Numbered from the stretch's first letter, positions 1-7,432 are shown. The stretch is 9,669 bases of DNA from Burkholderiales bacterium (GCA_947371645.1 CANBQJ010000141.1:1-9669), one strand, 5' to 3'. Made by a program: numbers and translations. The notes: generated by a model not told the origin, from the letters alone.

Positions 1-977
1 GCGCCCATCATGCCGGCGCCCAGGATGCCCACCTTTTTCACCTTGCCTTCAGCGATGCCCTTGGGCCGCGACTGGCCCTTCTTGATGGCGTTGAGCTGGT
101 GCCACAAGGTGTTGATCATGTTCTTGCTGGTGGGCGAGACCACGCAGGCCGCGAAGTAGCGCGACTCCACCTGGCAAGCGGCATCGAAGTCCAGCAGGCA
201 GCCTTCGAACAGGCAGCTCATGATGTGGGTGAGCGCCGGGTAGTTGCCATGTGCCTTGGCGTTGGCCATCGACGGCGCGATGGCCAGCACCTGCACCACG
301 GCCGGGCTCTTGCTGTCCCCACCGGGGATCTTGAAGCCTTTGGTGTCCCACGGCGCGGCGGCCTTGGGGTTGGCCAGGCACCAGGCCTTGGCCTTGGCCA
401 GCAGCTCGGTGCGGTCGGCGGCCAGGTCGGTCACCAGGCCCATCTCCTTGGCCTTGGTTGCCGTCAGCTCTTTGCCGGTGGTGATCAGGTCCATGGCCTT
501 CTGGATGCCGATCAGGCGGGGCACACGCTGGGTGCCGCCGCCTCCGGGCAGCAGGCCCAGCTTCACTTCGGGCAGGCCCAGCTTGAGCTTGGGGTCGGTC
601 AAGGCGATGCGCGCGTGGCAGGCCAGGGCCAGCTCCAGGCCGCCACCCAAGGCGGTGCCGTTGAGGGCCGCGACCACGGGCTTGCCGCACTTCTCCATGC
701 GGCGCAGGTCGCGCTTCAAGGCTTCGCACACGGCGAAGGCGTCTTCGGCGCGCGTGATCTGCGTGAGCTGGTCGATGTCGGCGCCCACGATGAAGGTGGG
801 CTTGCCCGAGGTGATCACCAGGCCCTTGATGTCGGCATCGGTTTCCAGGCGGGTGACCAGCGCGGCGAAGGGCTCGGTGAGCGTGGGGTTGAGCACGTTC
901 ATGGCGCGCCCGGGCATGTCGATGGTGACCAGGCCGATGCCGTCGGCGTCGATGTCAAAAGAGAAAGCTTGAGTCAT
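1..977 (-). CDS. Enoyl-CoA hydratase / 3-hydroxyacyl-CoA dehydrogenase (FadB/FadJ type), 3' part beyond window
   Basis: I translated this frame from the ATG at 977-975; it stays open for 325 codons to the window edge, so the C-terminal part is missing. Residues 1 to about 190 form a crotonase (enoyl-CoA hydratase) domain. The oxyanion-hole segment FIVGADI is at 62-68. [11 protein letters not shown] carries Glu115 and GLPEVKLG carries Glu137, matching the two catalytic glutamates of FadB. The final residues [10 protein letters not shown] (316-325) begin the NAD-binding Rossmann fold of the 3-hydroxyacyl-CoA dehydrogenase domain. The family hydrates trans-2-enoyl-CoA and oxidises L-3-hydroxyacyl-CoA in the cytoplasm. 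The gene starts 15 bases after the thiolase stop, so it is co-transcribed and probably translationally coupled; only a weak G-rich ribosome site precedes it. The thiolase-then-multifunctional order recalls fadI-fadJ, but FadB and FadJ cannot be separated from this part alone. Confidence 0.93.
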   Translation of the reverse strand, partial: MTQAFSFDIDADGIGLVTIDMPGRAMNVLNPTLTEPFAALVTRLETDADIKGLVITSGKPTFIVGADIDQLTQITRAEDAFAVCEALKRDLRRMEKCGKPVVAALNGTALGGGLELALACHARIALTDPKLKLGLPEVKLGLLPGGGGTQRVPRLIGIQKAMDLITTGKELTATKAKEMGLVTDLAADRTELLAKAKAWCLANPKAAAPWDTKGFKIPGGDSKSPAVVQVLAIAPSMANAKAHGNYPALTHIMSCLFEGCLLDFDAACQVESRYFAACVVSPTSKNMINTLWHQLNAIKKGQSRPKGIAEGKVKKVGILGAGMMG

Positions 978-992
978 GTGGTGGCCCCCGGG

Positions 993-2198
<1,206 letters not shown>

Positions 2199-2205
2199 GG
2201 GGTGT

Positions 2206-2210
2206 CTCCT
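2206..2210 (-). promoter_or_regulatory. Ribosome binding site that fixes the GTG start of the thiolase
   Basis: On the minus strand AGGAG lies 7 bases before the GTG at 2198-2196. It supports the GTG start over any internal ATG. The surrounding 13 bases (2204-2216) recur exactly before the upstream acyl-CoA dehydrogenase gene (3398-3410). Confidence 0.75.
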
Positions 2211-2238
2211 CGGTCTCGGTTGTGCGGGTGGTCAGCGT

Positions 2239-3393
2239 TCACAGGAAGCGTGAAGCCAGCTCTTTCATGATCTCGTTGGTGCCGCCATAGATGCGCTGCA
2301 CGCGCGAATCGGCCCACATGCGGGCGATTGGGTATTCGCGCATGTAGCCGTAGCCGCCAAACAGCTGCAAGCACTCGTCGGCCAGCTTGAACTGCTGCTC
2401 GGTCACGTAGTACTTGAGCAGGGCCGCGCGGTCCACGCCCAGCTTGCCTTGCATGTGCTCCACCATGGCGGCGTCGGTCATGGCGGCGCAGGCCATCAGC
2501 AGGGCCTGGCATTCGGCCAGCTTGAAACGGGTGTTCTGGAAGTTGAACACCGCCTTGCCAAAGGCCTTGCGCTCCTTGGTGTAGGCCAAGGTTTCTTTCA
2601 TGGCGAACTGCATGGCGGCCACACCGGCCAGCGCCACCAGCAGGCGCTCTTGCGGCAGCTCCTGCATCAGCTGGAAGAAGCCCTGGCCTTCTGCGCCGCC
2701 CAGCAGGTTGTCGACCGGCACCTGCATGTCGTCGAAAAACAGCTCGGAGGTGTCTTGCGCCTCCATGCCCAGCTTGTCGAGGTTGCGGCCACGGCGGAAG
2801 CCCTGCACCTCATCGGTCTCCACGACCATGAGCGAGATGCCGTGCGCGCCTTCGTCCTTGTTCGTCTTGACGACCAGGATGACCAGGTTGGCCAGCTGCC
2901 CGTTGGTGATGAAAGTCTTGCTGCCGTTGATGCGGTAGTGGCTGCCTTCTTTCAGGGCCAGGGTGCGCACGCCTTGCAGGTCAGAGCCGGTGCCGGGCTC
3001 GGTCATGGCGATGGCGCCCACCAGCTCACCTGTGGCCAGCTTGGGCAGCCAGCGCTTCTTCTGCGCTTCGGTGCCGAAGTGGAGGATGTAGGGCGCGACG
3101 ATGCCCGAGTGCAGCGAGCCGCCAAAGCCGCTGATGCCGGCTTCGCCCTGCGCCAGGATCAGCGCGGCCTCGTGGCCGAAGTCGCCACCGCCACCACCGT
3201 ATTCTTCAGGGATGCCCGCGCACAAAAAGCCCTGGGCGCCGGCTTCGCGCCAGGCCTCGCGGTCGAGCATCCCCTGGGCGCGCCAGGCCTCGTCGCGGGG
3301 CCCCCATTGCTCCTTGAAGAAGCGCACGGCCGTGTCGAACAGCATGCGGTGCTCGTCCGTCATCCAGGCAGGGGTGAAGCATTGAATGGTCAT
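2239..3393 (-). CDS. Acyl-CoA dehydrogenase (LCAD/IVD-like catalytic base position)
   Basis: This 384-residue flavoprotein has full family length. The FAD/substrate motif AMTEPGTGSDLQG is at 129-141, FITNG at 161-165, and the C-terminal signature QLFGGYGYMREYPIARMW at 343-360. It would oxidise acyl-CoA to trans-2-enoyl-CoA and pass electrons to electron-transfer flavoprotein. Short- and medium-chain enzymes carry the catalytic glutamate in a YEGT motif near the C-terminus; here that motif reads YGGT (369-372). Glu249 in LPQERLL instead occupies the position used as base by long-chain and isovaleryl-CoA dehydrogenases. That suggests a long or branched substrate but does not prove it. The ATG at 3393-3391 has an AGGAG site 6 bases upstream. 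It is the first gene of the operon and lies behind two palindromic operator candidates. Confidence 0.93.
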   Translation of the reverse strand: MTIQCFTPAWMTDEHRMLFDTAVRFFKEQWGPRDEAWRAQGMLDREAWREAGAQGFLCAGIPEEYGGGGGDFGHEAALILAQGEAGISGFGGSLHSGIVAPYILHFGTEAQKKRWLPKLATGELVGAIAMTEPGTGSDLQGVRTLALKEGSHYRINGSKTFITNGQLANLVILVVKTNKDEGAHGISLMVVETDEVQGFRRGRNLDKLGMEAQDTSELFFDDMQVPVDNLLGGAEGQGFFQLMQELPQERLLVALAGVAAMQFAMKETLAYTKERKAFGKAVFNFQNTRFKLAECQALLMACAAMTDAAMVEHMQGKLGVDRAALLKYYVTEQQFKLADECLQLFGGYGYMREYPIARMWADSRVQRIYGGTNEIMKELASRFL

Positions 3394-3399
3394 CGGGGT

Positions 3400-3404
3400 C
3401 TCCT
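3400..3404 (-). promoter_or_regulatory. Ribosome binding site of the first beta-oxidation gene
   Basis: AGGAG on the minus strand lies 6 bases before the ATG at 3393-3391. The 13-base context is identical to that of the thiolase ribosome site. Confidence 0.75.
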
Positions 3405-3437
3405 CGGTCTGCTGACCGCTGTCGTGTCTGGTCCTGG

Positions 3438-3463
3438 CATGAGGTAATTTGAATTACCGCATG
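3438..3463. promoter_or_regulatory. Near-perfect 26-base palindrome, candidate repressor operator of the beta-oxidation operon
   Basis: The left arm CATGAGGTAATT (3438-3449) and right arm AATTACCGCATG (3452-3463) are complementary at 11 of 12 positions, with a two-base centre. The site lies 44 bases upstream of the acyl-CoA dehydrogenase start and is AT-rich in a GC-rich setting. Size and position suit a dimeric TetR-family repressor; fatty-acid regulators of this family (PsrA, FadP and similar) are known in proteobacteria. Which protein binds here is not shown by the sequence. A weak -35-like CTGACG lies just upstream on the minus strand, which would place the palindrome over the -10 region. 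Confidence 0.6.
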
Positions 3464-3571
3464 CGCCATGCACGTCAGTTGAAGCCTGGGCGACACCCGT
3501 GCGTGACCGGTGTCGCCGCCGATGCCCTTTTGACAATGGGCATGTTCATGCCTGCGTGCAGCGGTTGAATA

Positions 3572-3587
3572 TTGACGTTAACGTCAA
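3572..3587. promoter_or_regulatory. Perfect 16-base palindrome, candidate operator upstream of the beta-oxidation operon
   Basis: TTGACGTTAACGTCAA equals its own reverse complement. It lies about 180 bases before the acyl-CoA dehydrogenase start and beyond the 3' end of the GGDEF-EAL gene, so the beta-oxidation operon is its only nearby target. From memory, it resembles the ACGT-centred sites predicted for LiuR-type MerR regulators of branched-chain amino acid and fatty acid catabolism. On the minus strand it sits between a weak TTGCGG and TATTCA, 20 bases apart. A long spacer of that kind is typical of MerR-controlled promoters, but both boxes are poor. Confidence 0.55.
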
Positions 3588-3680
3588 GCTGCCGCAAGTA
3601 CCCCGGACCCATTTTGCCCACCAGCGCCACATTTGGTAATCTGGATTTCCGGCACCCGCCGGGCCCGTGGGCGCAGGCGC

Positions 3681-5594
3681 TCAGGCCTCGGCCCACTCCA
3701 TGGTCTGGGTGGGGGCCCACACGCCGCCGTCCTGAGCGTGGGTGCCCTCTTGCTGGTGCATCCACTGGATGAGCTGGCTCAGGGCCATGGGTTTGGCGTA
3801 GAGGTAGCCCTGCATCATCTGGCAGCCGGCCTGGCGCAGCCACACCACCTGGTCCACGGTCTCCACGCCTTCGGCCACGCTCTTGATGCCCAGGCGCTGG
3901 GCCAAGCTGATCATCAGCTCCAGCAAGGCGGGGTCGAAGCCCGGCTTGCTGATGGCCGCCACGAAGACGCGGTCGATCTTGAGCTTGTCGACCTTCAGGT
4001 CCAACAGGCGCCCGATGGACGAATAGCCCGACCCGAAGTCGTCGATGGCCAGGCGAAAGCCCAGCGCACGCAGCTTCTGCAAGGTGGCGTTTTCCTTGCC
4101 GGAGCCGCCCACCATGGCCGTGCTCTCGGTGATCTCGAACTCGATGTCGGTGGACGTCAGCTGGTGGCGGGCCAGGGTCTCCTGCACGTCGTCCACGAAG
4201 TGCGGGTCCGACAACTGGCGCAGCGACACGTTGACGCTCACATAGGGCAGGTGCAGGTCCTGCGAGCGCAGCTCGACCAGGTCAGCGCAGACCATGTCCA
4301 GGATGAGGCGGCCCAGGGGGACGATCAGGCCGTTCTTCTCGGAGACGCCGATGAACTCGTCCGGTGGCACCAGGCCGCGCGAGGGGTGGCGCCAGCGCAC
4401 CAGGGCCTCCACGCCACGGATGCTGTCGTGCGCGTCGAACTGCGGCTGGTAGCACATGAACATCTGGCGCGAATCGATGCCCTTTTTCAGGTCGGCCTGG
4501 ATCTGCGCACGGCTGCGCGAGGCCGAATCCATCGAGTCTTCGAACATCACCAGGCGGCCACGGCCAGCCTTCTTGGCCTCGTACATGGCCAGGTCGGCGC
4601 GGTGCAGCATGTCGCCCACGCTCAGGGTGCCGCGCTTGAGCATGTAGGCGCCGATGCTCAGGCCCACGTAGTCGGTGATGGTGTCGATCTGGATGGGCTT
4701 GGACACGGCTTCGATCAGCACCTTGCCCATGCGCTCGATGACGGCGGGCGAGCCCACGTCCACCAGCAGCACGGCGAATTCGTCGCCACCCAGGCGGCCC
4801 AGCAGCACATCCTTGCCCAGGGTGTCTTTCAGGCGCTTGGCCACGGTCTTGAGCACCACGTCCCCGGCAATGTGGCCATGGGTGTCGTTGATGATCTTGA
4901 AGCGGTCCAGGTCGAAGTACATCAGGCAGCCGTCGGTGCCTTTGGACGCCTGCTGCGCCGCCTCGTTGTGGCGCTTGAGCGCCTCTTCAAAGGCCACGCG
5001 GTTGAGCAGGCCGGTGAGCGGGTCGAAATCGGAGCTGCGCGAGGGCATGCGCACGGAGGCCACAGGCGCCTCTTGTTCCTGCGCCGGCAGGGCACGTCGC
5101 CAGCCCCAGACCACCACACCGCACAGCAGGGCGCTCAGGCTGAAGTCCAGCACGCTGCCGAGTGCCACCGGCATCAGGTCGAAGTGCACCAGCATGCGGG
5201 TGCCCGGCACATTGGGGTCGGCCACGGTGGCGCACTGGGGCTGCCAGCTCTGGCCGGGGTCGCAGGTGGTGGCCTGGGCGCGTGCATGCAGGGTGGTGCA
5301 CTGCTTGTCGCGGCAATGGGTCAGGGCCAGCACATTGGTGCGCGGCTGCATGGCCAGCGCCAGCGAGGGCGGCACCTTCATGTCCTGCGCGGGCTCAGGC
5401 AAGGTGAGCATCAGCATCGCGGCGGCGCCGTCGGCCTGCGCCCGAGACCAGGCGTCATACCAGCGCAAACACAGCGAACTCAGCCCCAGCAAAAGCAGGG
5501 CGAGCAAGGCGGTCGCAGCAGGTGTCAAGCCCCGCCCTGAGGCGGGTGAAGCACCGGAAGCCGGCGCCGACATGGGTTGGGTTCCAGCAGCCAT
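3681..5594 (-). CDS. Membrane-bound GGDEF-EAL c-di-GMP turnover protein
   Basis: This 637-residue protein has two membrane segments (about 25-43 and 146-166) enclosing a roughly 100-residue periplasmic domain I cannot assign, with cysteines at 94, 99, 111 and 121. Cytoplasmic GGDEF (about 187-352) and EAL (about 362-613) domains follow. GGDEF is intact (269-273), so diguanylate cyclase activity is possible, but no RxxD inhibitory site precedes it. EAL (396-398), Asn455, Glu487, DDFGSGYSS (518-526), Lys539, AEGVET (574-579) and the QGY segment (595-597) are all present, so phosphodiesterase activity is expected. It could be bifunctional, or GTP binding to GGDEF could regulate EAL. A sigma-28-like -10 element ends only six bases before the first ATG, which would make a transcript from it leaderless. 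The in-frame ATG at 5573-5571 (residue 8) may be the true start. The sigma/anti-sigma fusion gene lies 104 bases upstream on the same strand. Confidence 0.95.
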   Translation of the reverse strand: MAAGTQPMSAPASGASPASGRGLTPAATALLALLLLGLSSLCLRWYDAWSRAQADGAAAMLMLTLPEPAQDMKVPPSLALAMQPRTNVLALTHCRDKQCTTLHARAQATTCDPGQSWQPQCATVADPNVPGTRMLVHFDLMPVALGSVLDFSLSALLCGVVVWGWRRALPAQEQEAPVASVRMPSRSSDFDPLTGLLNRVAFEEALKRHNEAAQQASKGTDGCLMYFDLDRFKIINDTHGHIAGDVVLKTVAKRLKDTLGKDVLLGRLGGDEFAVLLVDVGSPAVIERMGKVLIEAVSKPIQIDTITDYVGLSIGAYMLKRGTLSVGDMLHRADLAMYEAKKAGRGRLVMFEDSMDSASRSRAQIQADLKKGIDSRQMFMCYQPQFDAHDSIRGVEALVRWRHPSRGLVPPDEFIGVSEKNGLIVPLGRLILDMVCADLVELRSQDLHLPYVSVNVSLRQLSDPHFVDDVQETLARHQLTSTDIEFEITESTAMVGGSGKENATLQKLRALGFRLAIDDFGSGYSSIGRLLDLKVDKLKIDRVFVAAISKPGFDPALLELMISLAQRLGIKSVAEGVETVDQVVWLRQAGCQMMQGYLYAKPMALSQLIQWMHQQEGTHAQDGGVWAPTQTMEWAEA

Positions 5595-5597
5595 GTC

Positions 5598-5627
5598 TGC
5601 TTATCGGCAGCGCCCCACGGGGATTGA
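5598..5627 (-). promoter_or_regulatory. Sigma-28 (FliA)-like promoter of the GGDEF-EAL gene
   Basis: On the minus strand GCCGATAA (5608-5601) equals the FliA -10 consensus known from E. coli. TCAA (5627-5624) lies 15 bases before it. The E. coli consensus TAAAGTTT-N11-GCCGATAA has the same 15-base distance, and TCAA-type -35 boxes occur in pseudomonads. Predicted initiation falls at about 5594, at the first ATG. Confidence 0.65.
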
Positions 5628-5698
5628 GGGCCTTGGCAGGCGACCGATCGGAACGTGCCGGATTGCACACACCGCCGCTGCCCGGGCCACCGCGGCGC

Positions 5699-7003
5699 TC
5701 ACAACAAGGCCATGCTGCCCTGGGCCACCACCGGACCCTGAGTCTGGCCTGGCGGCTGGCCATCCCCGAGGCCGGTCCGGCTTTCCACCGTCAGCTCGAC
5801 GGTCTGGCCGGTCAGCAGTTCGGGCAGGTGGTCTGCCGCCCACTCGGTGGGCCGGTCCGGCGACACGCGCCCCACCCGCACCGGCGCTTGTCCCGGCGTC
5901 GAGCGCAGCCACAACACCAGCTGCTGGCCTTCGGCCACCGGGGTCTGGGTGCTCAAGGGCGTGATGCGGATGCGCTCGCCCTGCGTGGCCACCAGCACCC
6001 AGGCCGCCTGCTCCTGCGGGCTGTTGAGCACGGCCATGTAGCGCCCCCCAAACTCGACCGACGACGGCGCGCCGCCCATGGCGGCCCACACCAGCATCAG
6101 CCCCAGGCCAAAGCACAGCAGCGCTGACAGCGTGACGACCACGCGCATGGCGCCCGCACGCCACCACCCTTGCACAGGCTGGACAGCCGCACGGTTGAGG
6201 TGGCTCAAGCGGTCAAAGCGGTCGGCCAGCCCCAGGCTGTCGGCGATGCGCGGCCAGGCTTCAGGTGGCACGCGGGGCGCTGGCGGGGGCGGCATCAGGC
6301 TGAGCAGGCGGTCTTGCCAGGTGTAGACCTCGGCGAGCAAGGCGGGGTCACGCCCAAGGCGCCGCGCCAGGCCCTCGCGTTCGGGCGGCGTGAGGCTGCC
6401 CCACACGAACTCGCCGGCGCTGGCCACACGCTCCTGCTGGTCGGCAGAACTTGCCGGCTGCGCCGGGTGCACCCTCATGGCCAGCAAGGCTTGGCGGAGT
6501 TCTGCGCGCACGGCTTGCACAGGGCGCCCCAGGCGGCTGGCCACGTCCTCCAGCGGCCGGCCGTCCAGGTGGATGGCGCGCAGGCTGGCGTCGGGCCAGG
6601 TGGGTTGCCAGGTCGACGCCCGGTCGGGCTCACCCGAGTCGGCAGCGACAGCGACAGCGTCAGAGGCCGGCAGGCGGCGCGCGCTCGCCAGGGACACCTC
6701 GCGCACGCGCGCATGCATCCAGGCGCGGCCTGAGCCCAGGTCCCGGCGGAAGGCCGCCGCCTGGTGCCAGATCAGGACAAAGCTTTCGCACAAGGCATCT
6801 TGCGCGCGCTCGGGGTCGCGCAGGATGCGCGCGGCCAGGGTCAGCAGCGCACGCGACTCGTGGTTGAAGAGCGCGCGCAAGGCGAAACGCTCGCCGCGCC
6901 CGCATGCCTCCAGCGCGGCTTCGTGGTCAAAGACTGCGCCGATGTCGCTGGCCGCAGGTTCTGCGGCAGCCCACACCGGTTGTGGCTTGGTGGCGGCATC
7001 CAT
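5699..7003 (-). CDS. ECF sigma factor fused to RskA-like transmembrane anti-sigma factor
   Basis: One uninterrupted frame joins two proteins normally encoded separately. Numbering here is from the ATG at 7003-7001; the frame is open 25 codons further, but this start has AAGGGG 9 bases upstream. Residues about 30-110 resemble ECF region 2, including ALRALFNHESRALLTLAARI and DALCESFVLIW, the counterpart of the usual D-x-x-QETF-x-x-W. Residues about 141-177 contain a region 4-like helix-turn-helix (HLDGRPLEDVASRLGRPVQA), with a shortened linker and little sign of the first region 4 helix. Residues about 195-255 match the zinc-free N-terminal domain of RskA-type anti-sigma factors (AGEFVWGSLTPPEREGLARR), which binds sigma in the cytoplasm. 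A membrane helix follows (about 286-309), then a periplasmic RskA domain to residue 434. The protein would tether its own sigma domain at the membrane. Whether it still acts as a sigma factor is unknown. Confidence 0.85.
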   Translation of the reverse strand: MDAATKPQPVWAAAEPAASDIGAVFDHEAALEACGRGERFALRALFNHESRALLTLAARILRDPERAQDALCESFVLIWHQAAAFRRDLGSGRAWMHARVREVSLASARRLPASDAVAVAADSGEPDRASTWQPTWPDASLRAIHLDGRPLEDVASRLGRPVQAVRAELRQALLAMRVHPAQPASSADQQERVASAGEFVWGSLTPPEREGLARRLGRDPALLAEVYTWQDRLLSLMPPPPAPRVPPEAWPRIADSLGLADRFDRLSHLNRAAVQPVQGWWRAGAMRVVVTLSALLCFGLGLMLVWAAMGGAPSSVEFGGRYMAVLNSPQEQAAWVLVATQGERIRITPLSTQTPVAEGQQLVLWLRSTPGQAPVRVGRVSPDRPTEWAADHLPELLTGQTVELTVESRTGLGDGQPPGQTQGPVVAQGSMALL

Positions 7004-7123
7004 GGTCCCTGGCCCCTTCATTCTGAGATGAATGAACAGCACAGTACCCCACTCCGGCCCGGCCATTGGACCTTGCACGCCACTTTGCGGGTAATCCCCA
7101 GGGCGGCGTGCGCAGGCGAAGGC
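7004..7123. other. Gap between the small ORF and the sigma/anti-sigma fusion
   Basis: I see no gene. A 7-base inverted repeat, GCACGCC at 7075-7081 with GGCGTGC at 7105-7111, could form a hairpin with a 23-base loop; there is no T-run, so it is not a clear terminator. The fusion frame extends upstream to 7078 without a recognisable ribosome site, so an earlier start is possible but less likely. Confidence 0.4.
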
Positions 7124-7258
7124 TCACTCCAGTTCGTCGTCTGCCATGGGCTCGTCGATGGCCTCGGCCGTTTCAAAGCCCAGCTTGGGCCAGCCACCGG
7201 CGTGCTGGCTGTGGCCGAACAAGGGGGTAGGCTGCTGCAGATAGGCGTTGGTGTTCAT
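7124..7258 (-). CDS. Candidate small acidic protein, 44 residues, unknown function
   Basis: An ATG at 7258-7256 opens a frame of 44 codons ending in TGA at 7126-7124. The product begins MNTNAYLQQPTPLFG and ends in the acidic run DEPMADDELE. About 84 percent of its third codon positions are G or C, like the real genes here. AGGA lies 10 bases upstream of the ATG, which is rather far. It has no membrane segment, signal peptide or family I recognise. It lies 120 bases upstream of the sigma/anti-sigma fusion on the same strand and could be the first gene of that transcript. It may also be chance in GC-rich DNA; conservation in relatives is not visible here. Confidence 0.42.
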   Translation of the reverse strand: MNTNAYLQQPTPLFGHSQHAGGWPKLGFETAEAIDEPMADDELE

Positions 7259-7333
7259 GCGGGGTGCGTCCTGTGGTGCGGTGCGTTGACAGAGGCCTTC
7301 ATCCTGCGCGCGCCGGAGCGCACTGTGTCACGG

Positions 7334-7370
7334 GCTATCCCCGGGTAGCGCGGCCTGGCGGCCCAGTTCC
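7334..7370 (-). promoter_or_regulatory. Candidate ECF-type promoter (GGAAC, 17-base spacer, CTAC) for the minus-strand block
   Basis: On the minus strand GGAAC (7370-7366) is followed after 17 bases by CTAC (7348-7345). GGAAC is the usual -35 core of ECF sigma factors, which often drive their own genes. The -10 part overlaps the inverted repeat GCTATCCCCGGGTAGC (7334-7349). Short motifs of this kind arise by chance, so this is only a suggestion that the fusion protein controls its own transcript. Confidence 0.25.
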
Positions 7371-7385
7371 GTGATGCATGTCACG
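7370..7385. promoter_or_regulatory. CRP-family-like palindrome upstream of the GAF-GGDEF gene
   Basis: CGTGATGCATGTCACG has arms CGTGA and TCACG separated by six bases. This is the GTGA-N6-TCAC core bound by CRP, Vfr and Clp-type regulators. It is centred about 58 bases before the start site predicted from the sigma-28-like element, near the usual upstream activator position. Clp-type members are themselves controlled by c-di-GMP in xanthomonads, but the binding protein here is unknown. Confidence 0.45.
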
Positions 7386-7419
7386 CCCAGCCGCTGACCA
7401 CTTTGGTGCGGCGCTTGAT

Positions 7420-7432
7420 CTGCCGATAAGCA
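7420..7432 (+). promoter_or_regulatory. Sigma-28-like -10 element of the GAF-GGDEF gene
   Basis: CTGCCGATAAGCA contains GCCGATAA (7422-7429) and is identical over 13 bases to the element before the GGDEF-EAL gene. No good TAAA or TCAA box lies at the expected distance upstream, so the promoter is weaker or needs an activator. Initiation would fall near 7436, about 20 bases before the ATG at 7456. Confidence 0.5.

Noticed and set aside
2449..3447. Plus-strand open frame of 332 codons
   Set aside because: It is antisense to the first acyl-CoA dehydrogenase and has no recognisable motif.
3646..3680. GC-rich inverted repeat after the GGDEF-EAL stop, considered as a terminator
   Set aside because: The stem is about six pairs with a wobble and a mismatch beyond it, and no T-run follows on the minus strand.
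3633..5540. Plus-strand open frame of 635 codons
   Set aside because: It is antisense to the GGDEF-EAL gene, whose motifs are all intact. The composition is low-complexity and shadow-like.
5644..5651. CCGATCGG palindrome considered as an operator
   Set aside because: Eight symmetric bases are common by chance in this composition, and no second copy or extension is visible.
5672..5698. CGCCGC / GCGGCG repeat after the sigma fusion stop, considered as a terminator
   Set aside because: It has a six-pair stem with a 13-base loop and no T-run, and it lies close to the stop of a GC-rich gene. Chance is a sufficient explanation.
7019..7078. Earlier ATG codons (7078, 7066, 7021) as start of the sigma/anti-sigma gene
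   Set aside because: None has a ribosome site, and the first 25 residues do not resemble an ECF N-terminus. The ATG at 7003 has AAGGGG upstream.
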